A stretch of 64,000 nt of DNA from Agrypnia vestita (taxonomy: Eukaryota; Arthropoda; Insecta; Trichoptera; Phryganeidae). A model generated the notes under the pieces. It was not told the origin of the DNA. It made no database searches and worked only from the letters and a program-made list of their open reading frames with translations. The translations under genes and the position numbers were made by a program. Where the stretch lies: the NCBI GenBank assembly GCA_016648135.1, contig JADDOH010004204.1, forward strand, positions 62,001 through 126,000, written 5' to 3'. The stretch's first letter is position 1. Every line of letters begins with the position of its first letter. Shown in pieces: positions 24,601 to 52,535 of this stretch.

Positions 24601-27052
24601 TTATTTTCCATTTCTTGCATGCCACCTAGTGAATAAGTATGTAATAGTAAATAAGCTTTTTTTTTTTAGCAGTAAGTTGTTTTGTAAGATAATTTGTCTT
24701 TGTAAAGCGCCCTTGAGGTGAGTATTCGCGAAAACAGCGCTATATAAATTATCCAAATATTATTATTCAAACATCTTTCAATTTTTTGTCAACATATGTT
24801 CAGAATAATCAGAGAATAATGTTTAAAAGTGTGTAATATAATTCTTATAAACTTCGTAAGTATGCACAAAAATAATCTCAATACTAGGACGTATGTATAT
24901 TTTAGAATACTCTCATATACATATTTCATTACCAATGTCAGTATTCTATTAGGAGCAATGATTATGCAATTAATTTATCGGAGTCAATAATCATTTGAGG
25001 TATTTATCTTAAATAAAACGGACTACTGTCTGAGATAAAAGCAAAATATTTAAAATATAGAAAAGCAAAGATGTCCCACCTGATAATGACGACATCCACA
25101 TCCTTCTGCCGGCTCGGCACTCCAGGATAAGACTTGCAGTGGAGGATGTTGATGAATAGATCGAGCTCATTACGTAGAGCTACGTTACGAGACAGAACGC
25201 CGGCCAGCTCACTTTTTGTCTCAATGTTACCCTTGATGCCTACCCCATTACGTTTAATGGTGGTTATAGCATATTCCAAGTCCAGATTGTCTTCTGCATC
25301 AGGGTCAATATTTACCTCCTCAAAGTCCACGGGTGCGCCAACCACCCTAGAATATAAAGGACAAAGGATGTTTAGGGTGTGACTATTTTATTTCAAAAAA
25401 TTATCTAACAAGTAAATTCTTATATTTGGGAATAAAAACTGAAGAAAGATAACACTTTTCCACATTCCTCGAGAGGCTAAGAGCCAGTTGCATCAACTTG
25501 GTTTACAGTAACACATTTGCATTTTTCACCAATCAAAAAATCTGTTTTTTTTCAAACTATGTTTTAAACCTAACTATTACTATAAATAAACTAAGCACAT
25601 ATATACAACTGGCCCCAAGATGTGGTTCGAAGAATAACCAGATATGTGTTGATGGGTGGTCATAAACATCCAGGGGCTTACACCTACAAATGTTTCCATA
25701 TTCACTTTCACTTGGTCTTCACCGATTATGACTACAGATGTGTGATGTGGTGAACACTTTGATAAACTAATGGTACTTTCTGAAAATGCAAATACTGTCG
25801 GAAACATTTAACCCTTAGCACTTGAGTGTCGCCATAGAGGCGGCATGCATGGATTGCCGTATTACTCGAGTGCCGCCGCTACGGCGGCCACAAAATAAAA
25901 TTTTATTTCTCAATGTTTTTTTTTTGTGTTGGGTTTTTTTAGTTTACAATATAATTTAACCAGAATCATATTAGTACAATCAAATAGCAATAAGTTAAGG
26001 AATTTTATCGAGAAACGAGTCATAACATACCAAAATACTTTCGAGTGCAAAGGGTTAATATAAAAAATCAGTTAACGTGAAAAAATATTCTGGTCCCAAC
26101 AAAATGCTATGTAATTTCATAACTTTATTTTCATTTAAAATCTTAAGAAAAAAACAAAATAATATACCAGCTACCATGTTGCCACCAAATTGCTTACTGT
26201 TTATGACTCAGCCATCTATTGACTGCTGGCATGTGATAACGGCATAAACATGCCACTTGTCGCACTCCATCCTTAGGATTGTGAACATTACCACAATAAC
26301 TTATCGGCCACATCGTCGCCAATCTGCTCGCCATTTGTGCCTATTTGATATACACGGCTAAATAGCTTTTTACCTACTACGCATTTATACATAATATTAA
26401 TACAACAACAATACTTTCTACGGACTAGGCCGGGATCTGTTATTCATTTTAATGTGAAATATTTTGGTGCCTACTACAATAATTGATGGTGGAAGATAAT
26501 CGTAGCAACAGAAAATATCAAATAATATTTTTGACTAAAAATTGTATTTTTACACTAAGATGTAAAAATACGTCAGTACCTACTGTAAATATAAATTTAT
26601 TATTTATTATGCATGCAATTAAGAAAATGAGCAATCAAGAGAGACCTTGATATATATTTATGTAATACCTCCCATTACAATTAAAATGCATACAATCAAA
26701 TTGACAATTAGCTAATGTCATCACATATTACAATGAAAGGTTACCTACTAATAATACGAGAGACTATCACGAAGAAAATCAACTCTGGGACGAAATGAAC
26801 AGTGGAGAATCTGTCTAACCTGAAGATATCTTTGACGTATCCCATGAGTTCAGGACCGATGCCTCCTCCAGGCAGCATGGTGACGGCGTGCCTGCCTCCA
26901 TATTCTGCCTTGGGAATAGCTTCCTGTCTCCTGATAACCGGACATTTGTGTTGCTGGTCGAAATCTGAGAGGGTAGAAGCGTAGCCTTTGTTAAGGACTC
27001 GCAGCTCGGGGACGATCTTTGACTTCAGAATACTAGGGATTCTCAAGGCCAT
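15664..27052 (-). CDS. IDH3B: Isocitrate dehydrogenase [NAD] subunit beta, mitochondrial
   Basis: A subunit of the mitochondrial NAD-dependent isocitrate dehydrogenase that turns isocitrate into 2-oxoglutarate in the TCA cycle. In animals beta is a structural/regulatory partner of the catalytic alpha subunit. Minus-strand exons, phases matching throughout: 27052-26820, 25346-25080, 23618-23474, 22584-22442, 21220-21069 and 15887-15664. They sum to 1,164 nt, 387 residues, the usual length. The start is chosen at 27052 because CCAAGATGG is a good initiation context and [12 protein letters not shown] begins a basic mitochondrial presequence; an in-frame ATG at 27088 is less likely. Family motifs: [11 protein letters not shown] near the start, [49 protein letters not shown] and the FEPGTRNTG loop. 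A four-His run (LGHHHHAGT) in the last exon is unusual. Intron 5 (5.2 kb) carries a 3-kb hAT element. Confidence 0.97.
15962..16112. mobile_element. Palindromic MITE shared with 62164-62305
   Basis: Starts TTTCCATTTAAGAAAGACAA, followed by CGAATTAGTATGTGCAAGCC, and ends in the inverse ...GCTTACACATACTAATTC. A second copy near 62164 has the same start and arms. It lies only about 75 bp upstream of the IDH3B last-exon acceptor at 15887. Confidence 0.65.
16307..16545 (+). pseudogene. Tigger/pogo transposase N-terminal relic
   Basis: A terminus-like CAGTAATCCAGATTAGCCG at 16307 is followed at 16411 by an ATG reading [23 protein letters not shown]. That matches the usual opening of CENP-B-like Tigger transposases, a basic MxxKRKx start followed by LTxEEK; the comparison is from memory. 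There is an in-frame stop after eight residues and the frame ends soon after. It lies in IDH3B intron 5, with another pogo-like relic downstream. Confidence 0.4.
16603..17005 (+). repeat. pogo/Tigger-like relic
   Basis: Begins near GAGCCTTGTTAATTCGAAAT and continues through the family blocks TGTGAAATTCGTGAAAAAAG, AAGTACCCGATAATGGCA and TTGTTCTCACTTGCGAAA. It ends near TTACTGGTTAATTTTG, without an intact right terminus. It lies inside IDH3B intron 5. Confidence 0.6.
17215..20277. mobile_element. 3.06-kb hAT element, perfect 8-bp TSD, no transposase seen
   Basis: ATCCTGAC is duplicated exactly at 17207-17214 and 20278-20285. The ends are TAGGGAATGCAATCCCGA and the inverse ...CGGGATTGCATTCTCTA. 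The left subterminal zone repeats CGGGATCCC several times. A GC-rich tandem array of about 20-bp units (GCCGCGCGGCGGTCGCATCG type) lies at about 17569-17650, and an imperfect tandem of about 40 bp (CTTCTTCTTCGTTACTCAAC type) at about 17796-17880. No open frame in it resembles a hAT transposase, so it is long but apparently non-autonomous. It fills most of IDH3B intron 5. Confidence 0.85.
20372..20860. mobile_element. Foldback repeat with a fresh 85-bp tandem duplication
   Basis: The left end TGTCTCATAGCTAGTAGCAA and the right ...TTATATTGCTATGAGACAC are inverse. The core words TCAAGCAACAATGACCTAAT and AAGTCAGAAATATTTAAA are shared with the foldbacks at 52084, 59822 and 45535. The right arm is present twice in tandem (20684-20770 and 20772-20858), nearly identical. 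Confidence 0.65.
21285..21840 (+). pseudogene. THAP-domain (P-element-like) relic in IDH3B intron 4
   Basis: An ATG at 21481 opens MSGKKFC, a stop, then [19 protein letters not shown], followed by a donor-like CA/GTGAGT. Short CxxxC spacing with a basic RKTEKS stretch is the start of THAP zinc fingers, which P-type transposases carry. TGACGTCA words lie near both sides of the region (21394 and 21808). With a stop in the finger this cannot be functional. The element boundaries are not defined. Confidence 0.35.
22628..22845 (+). pseudogene. LINE reverse-transcriptase tail fragment
   Basis: The plus frame reads [15 protein letters not shown], one stop, then [19 protein letters not shown]...[15 protein letters not shown] and a terminal stop. 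The GRPxKTW...DRxxWxS pattern is the usual C-terminus of RTE/R1-like non-LTR retrotransposon ORF2. The fragment is in IDH3B intron 3. The relic at 31216-31345 has the same DRRVW ending. Confidence 0.65.
23904..23945. other. Perfect 19-bp hairpin
   Basis: TGAAGAAGATAATGATAAC, a 4-nt TTCC loop, then the exact complement. It lies in IDH3B intron 2 in otherwise unremarkable AT-rich DNA. It may be a tiny foldback remnant or a replication-generated palindrome; no function is implied. Confidence 0.85.
24303..24778 (+). mobile_element. 3' end of a CR1/L2-type LINE
   Basis: A frame from 24303 to the stop at 24489-24491 reads ...[19 protein letters not shown]...[17 protein letters not shown], the standard C-terminus of CR1/L2-like ORF2 proteins. 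The 3' tail ends AGCGCTATATAAATTATCC followed by ATTATTATT, also typical of that group. It is 5'-truncated, as LINE copies usually are. It lies in IDH3B intron 2. Confidence 0.8.
25485..25620. repeat. Degenerate Harbinger-like palindromic repeat
   Basis: GAGCCAGTTGCATCAACTTGG at the left and ACAACTGGCCCCAAG at the right, with a palindromic interior including TTTCACCAATCAAAAAATC. The pattern resembles the GGGCCGGTTG MITEs but is strongly drifted. It lies in IDH3B intron 1. Confidence 0.45.
25812..26054. mobile_element. piggyBac-like MITE, 243 bp, TTAA-flanked
   Basis: TTAA at 25808-25811 and 26055-26058. The ends CCCTTAGCACTTGAGTG and the inverse ...TTTCGAGTGCAAAGGG are imperfect inverted repeats. 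A subterminal GCCGCC/GGCGGC pair follows the left end. Different family from the CCGGTCG copies elsewhere. It lies in IDH3B intron 1. Confidence 0.75.
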
Positions 27053-28055
27053 CTTGGGGGTCGCGAATACTCCGGAAAAAATTACCACAAACGATTCTAA
27101 CTAAAGCGAAAAAATCGCTCTAGTATTCTGAACTGTTAAGTAAGGTTGAAAGGCGGAAAATCAGCGGAAAATTGGCAGACGTTCGACGAGGTGTTAACAC
27201 ACTTCAGCGAAAAACTGGCGGCTTACAAAATAAATGCATTGTAGCGATTAATCATTAAATTGTAAAATCGAATATAAATGATTTACTGTTATTAAGTAAG
27301 ATTTAAAAGTACAGAATCAATCATTTTTATTTCATAAATTTGCTAGTTAACTGGACAGTCAATGTTTAACGTGAATAGTCACACAACCATTAAATCAAAA
27401 ACTCGCTGTATTTCCGATAAACTTCATTAAACGGGCAGCATTCTTCGCGTGAGCAGCGCCACGAGCGGGCAGAAAAGTAACTATTGTACATTTTTTTCGA
27501 TTTGGCTCTTCGGTAAACATCGGCAGTCTCCGCCACCGAGCGCCATTCTCCTCGAAGCGTCCATTTTGCATCGCCATGTTGGATTTGTCGGACATCTTTG
27601 GACGCCATATTTAGTGGACATATTTTATAAATATTTTCGCGTAAATTTCAAATATTCAGATCCGATAACATTGAAATTTTGTTCGTGGCCCTCCCGAGCG
27701 GGGAATGGCGAAATAATTGGGTGGAAAAATCTCAAGACGGGCGAGAAACGCCGGTTTGGAACTTTGGTCGACCGAAGCTTTTGTCGAGAGATAAATAAAG
27801 TTAAATATTTCGAGACCGGTGTAGCGGTGAATGTCTTCCATCTGACATTTCAGTGTTATTGTATCAGTGCAAGTTTCATTGGCAGTGTCGCGAGATTAGT
27901 TAGCGACGAGATAAAAGCGAATATATTGTTTTGATTTATGGTAATCGAATGCGTAGTTGTTTGAGTTTATATTTATCTGGAATTACGGAGCGTAGCCGAG
28001 CCGCGGACTGCCGGCACACATCACGTCGAACGCGCGTCACTTTTGACGTCTACAA
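27053..28055. promoter_or_regulatory. Divergent IDH3B / YY1 upstream region with phased GCCAT sites
   Basis: This is the interval between the IDH3B start codon (minus) and the YY1 untranslated exon donor (plus). From about 27430 it is richer in CpG than its surroundings. Three plus-strand GCCAT cores start at 27542, 27573 and 27604, exactly 31 bp apart; two of them fit GCCATNTT, the YY1/Pho consensus. A further AAGATGGCC site overlaps the IDH3B ATG (27048-27052). Transcription starts cannot be placed from sequence alone. Confidence 0.5.
27950..28055 (+). other. YY1: Probable YY1 untranslated first exon (3' boundary only)
   Basis: A GC-richer stretch ends TCTACAA/GTGAGT, a strong donor at 28056. 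The next acceptor on this strand, AACTAAACAG at 28491, leads into the exon with the YY1 start codon. The 5' end (27950) is a placeholder. Confidence 0.5.
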
Positions 28056-28513
28056 GTGAGTTAGTTTCATTATGTCACTTTATAGCGCACTTCGCAAGTT
28101 GCCTGTGTATCAAAATGCATTATTTTATGTCTGGTTAATTAATTCTAACGATGTTCGAGTTGCAATATCGTTTAACTTAAATTTGAACACGATTAAGTCG
28201 AAAAATTTTATCAAGCGCTTAACACATATTATTTAAATAGTCAAAGGTTCTGTTGTGTTATGCAATTTTCTCAAGTCTCCGCCGTGTTCGGTGTTTTGCT
28301 TTGAAACCAGTTGGAATATCTCCCGTAAACATTTATTCAATGTGAAAATGAAATTATCTATTTTTGTTATCGATCTGAGCAGAAAATTGATGTGTATAAC
28401 ATTTGTTCTTGACACGGACAGATAATGTTACTCGATGTACAGAATGGATAAAGTAAATAATTTTTAACAGTCTTTAATTTTAACTAAACAGTCTGCCAGA
28501 AGAATACACCGAT

Positions 28514-46549
<18,036 letters not shown>

Positions 46550-47040
46550 TGCTGGACGGAAGGGGAGCAAGAGTAACAGCGGGATATCTATTCACCTTTG
46601 CAGTGCTCGCCCACTCTGCTGGTTAACTGTTTCATCGAGACTGCGTACTGCCATTGAATGTATATTATGGAGGATACACAAAAGCGACAAGCTTACACGA
46701 GTGATAACGTTCCATCATGAGAGATAACATCTGATCGCAAGTGATAACATCTCATTGTCAGTAGTGTTGAATGTTGAATGCATTATATCAGGGTCAAGAC
46801 GGACACGATACAGAGTATGATTGGTGTCAGTCTGATATATGCACTTATCAGATATGTTCTGTTGCAAAATGTACATTAATTATGTTAAGAAAGAGCCTAG
46901 AAGATGCGTTGCCCAAAACATCAAAGCTGACAAGCCGTTTTATGCAAAAATGTTCAATTCTACAAATATTTACATGTATTTGGCATATCCTGCATCCGAT
47001 GACGCTTTATTGAAGTAGAAATAAAGGATACATATTTTAT
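46550..47040 (+). other. YY1: YY1 3' UTR (to first likely poly(A) signal)
   Basis: The region follows the YY1 TAG at 46547-46549 and contains no other supported gene. An AATAAA hexamer at 47020-47025 is the first good poly(A) signal; longer 3' ends are possible further downstream. Confidence 0.5.
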
Positions 47041-48564
47041 CAGCGCTGTGCGGACATTTTTTGCTGCTCCCGAAGTTTGTTAAATACATTTATCGTTATA
47101 CCTTTTATTAATATTAATTGGTAAAGATATATTCAATCTGGTGTGGATCTTTAATGGGACGTGCTTATGTATCAGAAGACTGCCGGTAGGGAAAATTCAT
47201 ATAAGTCACTTGGAATCTTTAGGGAGGAAGAAAGGACTTGGTGTACAGTAAAAGTGTTACGTTACAAGATTTACCGGATGTTGCTGCATACACAAATGCC
47301 GGCCATTGTGAGTGATGACTTATAATTCATTGTGATTTTGCAACCAACCATTGCCGCCGACTTGTCTTTACTGAAAGACCGCCATTCAAACGGTGAGTCT
47401 AGAGAATTTTTACTATTTATTTTTTCACAACAGACCGAACATTTGTTCTGTTTGAATAATGCTGTGACTATCCTTCCATCCTTAATGGTAAAACATATTA
47501 TATTAAAAGTCCAACGAGTGATGCGAGTGTGTAAAACTGCTTCTGAAAGTGTACTGATTAAACGTTTCTCATTCGGTTATAATGGGAATATTCTCGAAGA
47601 CAATTCTCAAAGTGATCAGACATTATATAATATATAATAAGTATATATATATATATATACGTATGTTGGTGTTGTAATGCATTGTGTTTGAAACGAGTGA
47701 GACGCAAACTATCTTTAGTTTTCCAACGGGACTTTCCTCAAACAGTGCCTATCCTGGGGTATCGCCATATAAATATTTATAATTAATTTAGCAAATATAA
47801 TTAAAGTGTCCACATTTTATAACGGACCGTACACATAAAGACAAATTCTCGTTTTGCGATTGTGAAACTGGGGTTATTTTGCTTTACTGCCCATTATTTA
47901 TATTAATATTTAAATTATCGGACTGTTTGGAAATAACCTTAACCTGCAATTGAATAAAGACTCGGTTTAATATGAAAAACTTTTTAAAACCTTACTGTAC
48001 ATAATATTATGTACAGAAAAGGAATTACGATTGTTAATGCTGCAAAAACCTTACCAAAATTATAAAAATATGTTGAATGCGAAACCAAAACCAATTTTGT
48101 TTTCTTATTTTTATACTTTTAAAAAACAAAAAGCACTAATTTTGCTCCATTTTCACATTCATATGTTTATCCAAATGTATAAAATAATTAAATTTATAAT
48201 CTGTTTAAATTTTATTTCTCTTATTCTTAAGCAGAAAATTACTTCCTACTGTATTATAAATGTACTATTGCCAATAACTTTTTATGTTGCGTGGACAGTT
48301 TCATCATGCTACGGATTATAGTACAAATTTTCTGATGGTCTTTAGTTTACCTTTTTATGTATATAATTTTTTGACATCTTTTTTAAATTTGTTACATCTC
48401 ATGAAGAGAGGCAGTATGAGCTCTCAACCTAGCCTTTAATAGCCTATCTGATGGCTCTAGAACATGCAGTTTTTTTTTTATTTTATCAAATTCGACGAGG
48501 TTGTGGACATGATATTTATAATAGACAAACACAATACTAATTCATGTTGTTGTAATATCTAGAT
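47041..48564. other. Intergenic, AT-rich, one (TA)n run
   Basis: A (TA)n microsatellite lies at about 47641-47660. Open frames at 47332-47637 and 48031-48321 are AT-biased and show no domain or familiar motif. Part of the left side may be extended YY1 3' UTR. Confidence 0.35.
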
Positions 48565-49360
48565 CAGTGTTTCCCAATTGAATCTAGTCACAGAACCTTT
48601 TTACATTTTGTACAACATAACGGAACCCATTAAGTATTTTTAGCATAGAATACATATTGTGACATCACCCCGGGTGATGGACCCTGCGACAGGATCCGTA
48701 ACGTCAGCCAGACACGGCAGAATAACAAAGAATTAAAAAAATGCATCACTGACAGATATTTTTCTTGGGTTAAGATAAATAGTCTTCAAATGAAAGATAC
48801 ATTTTTCTCATAGATTTGTTCTCTTTCACATCTCGTAAATAATTGCATGGGAGGGAAAATAAATTATGCCATTCAAATTGTAATTATGTCGAAGGTCCTT
48901 ACGTGATCTCGGACGTCTATCAAAAATGTTTTTTTTTTATCTTGGAAATTTTTATGTTCGGTGTAATTATTGACAATTATTTTTATATATCTGGAACTGC
49001 AAGTTTCGATCATTCGTTTTGGTTCCAGAGTATAGTAAAAATTCAGTTTCACATAGGTACAGGTTGTTTTTTTGGTCATGGCACTTGAGGATGCGTACCG
49101 ATATCCGTTGAAAACGAATCTTCAGAGACAAAGCTGATGGCATCAGACAATTCTGAATAGTCATGAAAACATGAGAATATTTTAAATTATTTAATCTACA
49201 TTTTCAGCAGATATCGGTACACATACATCCTCGAATCCATGCCAAGCCATGCCCAGAAAATCGATATGTTTGTGGCAACAGTACATAGATTTTTTCTGGT
49301 GGACCCTTAATTTTGAATCCCTTATTCCACTTTCTGCGGAACACCATTTGAGAAACCCTG
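48565..49360. mobile_element. Non-autonomous hAT (Charlie-like ends), perfect 8-bp TSD
   Basis: ATCTAGAT is repeated exactly at 48557-48564 and 49361-49368. The ends CAGTGTTTCCCAA and the inverse ...TTGAGAAACCCTG agree at 11 of 13 positions and are of the type seen in hAT-Charlie elements. The element is 796 bp. No transposase frame is recognised. Confidence 0.85.
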
Positions 49361-49732
49361 ATCTAGATACCTTTAGTTGGTGTTTGGTGATTATAAACTG
49401 TTCATAAAGCTTAGTATCCTGAGGTCTGCAATTAAGATTTTTTTTTGAGATATTCACTATGCAGACTTATTTGTTTATTAGTTTCATGTGTGACCTACAG
49501 AATGAGGATACAAAATAAAGTTAAAATTTGTAAAGTGTATATGACATGCTTAATTTGATTTGTTTGTCTCCCTTATACAGACATGTTACATCTCTTTCTC
49601 TCTTGTACGGAATTGCTATAAATGTTCAATATACTTGAATTTAAGTGTCTTTTTAAATGAAAACGCGTCAATCACACAACCGTGTATTTATTTCAAAATG
49701 TTCTTAGGTTTTCACGGCCGTTCAGAATCTTC

Positions 49733-49872
49733 TGGTTTGTGATTTCTGGGGTAAAATGCCGTGTTTTACGCAGAGTCCATCATCACGTCAGCTCTGGCGA
49801 TGGACCCCGAAATGTCGGCTAGAAAGGTTGTAAAAACGTGGCATATAGCCTCAGAAGTCACAAACCAGGTGT
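49733..49872. repeat. Palindromic MITE-like repeat
   Basis: CTGGTTTGTGATTTCTG at the left and CAGAAGTCACAAACCAG at the right are imperfect inverted ends, with further internal pairing (AAAATGCCGTGTTTTAC against GTAAAAACGTGGCATA). The GC-richer centre CAGCTCTGGCGATGGACCC forms the loop. TSD not determined. Confidence 0.5.
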
Positions 49873-50587
49873 ATTTATCTTGTTTGAATTGGCAGTGTTC
49901 TTTCTTATAATATTCAGTAAAATATTATTAAATTCTTGTCACATTAATTAAAATAGTCCTGGATCACTCCGCCAAACACAATACCGAGTGTAATAAAAAA
50001 TCTGAACACTCGTATTATATTAAACGTGTGAATGCATCGGAATGAATTATTGTAATAGTATTTAATTTTGTAAATATGGTATGATTAGTTAATTAGGCAA
50101 TTTATAATGTTTTTTTTTATAAGGCCTCACGTCTTGGCTATATGTGTTCACAAATTCTTAGCGATTAAATTTTGAGATTCTCAAATCTGTTACTGTATCC
50201 GATTTGTGCGTTTACCAATAACTTAACCGCACTTACTTTTTGCCAGCGGTTATTGTAACATTGTATCATAAATAATAATCGTATAGTGGCAGTAATGTAA
50301 TACTACTGGTGTATGTGATTTAATGAAAAAAAAGCATTTCTTCTGTCGGGCTGTTTGAAATTTTAAACATTAAATATTGTCTAAAACTTGCGTGATAGAT
50401 TTCAGTTATTTTTTTTATGTAAATTTTATTGTTTGAAGTTGCAGCAAAATTACAATAAATATGTTTAAAAGGGAGTGGTCACTAGACCTATTTTAAAAAT
50501 TACATATTCTCCTTATTACACATTAGCTAATTAGCTACACATTATTTGATTTGCAATTACTATGACGAATCCTCAAATACACATTAA

Positions 50588-51180
50588 CCGGTCGTATGCC
50601 GCGCAATTTTGTGCACGATTGCTGTTTTTTAGACACTTTTTTGTGATGGTTATATTCATGTAAAAATCAACAATAATCGCTAAGAAGTTGCAGTTTCTGG
50701 TTTCTCAATATACAGACTTCAATAATTACTTATATTTCAATAATTACTTGTACAATAATTATTTATTCATTAATTATGAAAATAAGTAAATAAATTTACT
50801 GTCAGAAATGTACGCACATGTTTATCAAATAAAACCATGGAAGCAATAACACTAAAGATATTGTATTTCAATATCTTCCTTCTAAATATATCAAAGAATA
50901 TAAAAATACTTAATTTTAACGCTTTTTTATTTAAAAATAACACTTTTTTCTAACAGATAAATAACACAATTAATACTCGTTTCGAAGACGACATTTGAAA
51001 TGATTTTTTTTCTGGTTTGCGCGGTAAATGAGGTTACTTGACAAATAAAACTCGTTCATTCATTCAAAAACTTGAGATATAACCAATGACTAGCTTCAAA
51101 AACCCATAAACGCAGGTAAAATAGACCGAATTCGCATACATGTCTAGTGAGCGCAGATCTGCGCTCTGGCACCCGACCGG
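50588..51180 (+). mobile_element. piggyBac-like MITE, copy 3 (593 bp)
   Basis: TTAA at 50584-50587 and 51181-51184. Starts CCGGTCGTATGCCGCGCAAT and ends ...CTCTGGCACCCGACCGG. Apparently the least damaged of the three copies, it gives the reference length. The right subterminal GAGCGCAGATCTGCGCTC is a perfect palindrome. Confidence 0.85.
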
Positions 51181-51791
51181 TTAAATGTAAATTTTTTTGT
51201 TTTAATAATTAAATTAAACAAACTCAATTAAATTTTTAATTGCGTCACAAACATCTGAAATTACATTACCTCATTTTCTAGATGATAGATTTGTTTGTAT
51301 CACATGTAGCCATTTGGGGTGTTGCGAACTATGTTTAAGAAGGTTTCTGGTCGTATTTTCGTATTCAGTTGTCACTATTCCCTTCTTATTCTATAAACGG
51401 GTCCGCAGATGCCAGTTTGACCGATTCCATAATAATTAGCACATCCAACAAAACTGTCTTTAATTCGACAACAAAACTGGGGACATTTTTCCAGAATTCT
51501 ACAACTTTATCAATACTTATTTTAAAAGTTTCATGTGTACTGAAAAAATGTCAAAGGTATGGGAGTAAACCTAAGTAAGCCTAACTTTAAAGTATTGGTG
51601 TTCTTTACTGATATTAAAATAAACTAAATAGATTTGACTAAAATGAAATGATTCTGTTTTATCACTCCGGGGATTTGTCAATTTGGCTTCTGGGTGGCCC
51701 AAATATGAAAGTTAAGTGAATGTCTCACACAGTGTTAGCGAATTTCGAATAAACAATCAAATTAAAAACTTGCTACCTACCGCGTTTACTG

Positions 51792-51938
51792 ATGAAAGTC
51801 AATGTTCGCCGTGGCATGAAATTTGTACCACCAAGTAAATGTACCTTTGTTGGAAATTATATTGAGAAAATAATCGAGGAGGCCAGAGTGGTAGTCCAAT
51901 ATGTATTAAATAAACATTTATGTAAAATATTAAAATAG
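51792..51938 (+). CDS. Unrecognised small ORF (48 aa)
   Basis: MKVNVRRGMKFVPPSKCTFV then GNYIEKIIEEARVVVQY and a short tail before TAG. The codon pattern and the well-balanced composition look more coding-like than the surrounding AT-rich DNA. I do not recognise the family and see no splice partners. It may be a remnant of a repeat-borne protein. Confidence 0.2.
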   Translation: MKVNVRRGMKFVPPSKCTFVGNYIEKIIEEARVVVQYVLNKHLCKILK

Positions 51939-52535
51939 AAGGAAACTAGTTTAAGGAATTGTATTTTTAAACAAAAATAATTTTTCACAATAAAACAAAA
52001 TATTTAAAACATGTGTTTTCTTGCACCATTAAATATGGGTTATCCAAATATTTCTTTCCTTTTCAGCTTCCCTACCAGGTATACAGGGTTATTTATAAAA
52101 CATTCATAGCCTCGCAGGACTACATTCCTGCCTTGATTATGGGTCGAAAACGTTCAAGCAGCCATGACCTTTTTTAAAACGTTGGACTATCATTATAGTA
52201 ACTAATATCAATTACGAAAAATTCATTCCTTACAATACAAGTTAAATAAAATGATTAAAATCCTGAAAAATTCCAATATTTGAAGGTTTTTATTTTTTTA
52301 TTTGACTTCTATTAAAGGGAATAAATTTTTCATACTAGATATAAGTTACTGTAATGATAGTCCAACATTTTATAAAAAATAAGTCAGAAATATTGAAAAA
52401 AAATACAAACTTTGATGTCGCATATCTCCATAACATTATATAAGAATGACATTACAACAATAACATCAAGCTGTCATCTTATTGAAGTGCTCTGATTTAT
52501 ATATAATATTTTGAATGGAATAAGACTTTATAATA

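Noticed and set aside
27390..27608. Minus-strand 72-codon frame (MASKDVRQIQHGDAK...) and an overlapping 66-codon frame upstream of IDH3B
   Set aside because: Both lie in the CpG-richer divergent upstream region, where several frames are open at once on both strands. No domain is recognisable, and the ATGs coincide with GCCAT sites. More likely 5' UTR or promoter.
27449..27934. Plus-strand 161-codon frame between IDH3B and YY1
   Set aside because: It overlaps the minus frames above, has no recognisable motif and lies upstream of the YY1 untranslated exon donor. Length alone is weak evidence in GC-richer DNA.
47332..48321. Two plus-strand frames downstream of YY1
   Set aside because: AT-biased composition, no motif and no splice partners; likely chance frames in 3' UTR or intergenic DNA.
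49200..49457. Minus-strand 88-codon frame
   Set aside because: It lies mostly inside or across the end of the hAT element at 48565-49360, with no recognisable domain.
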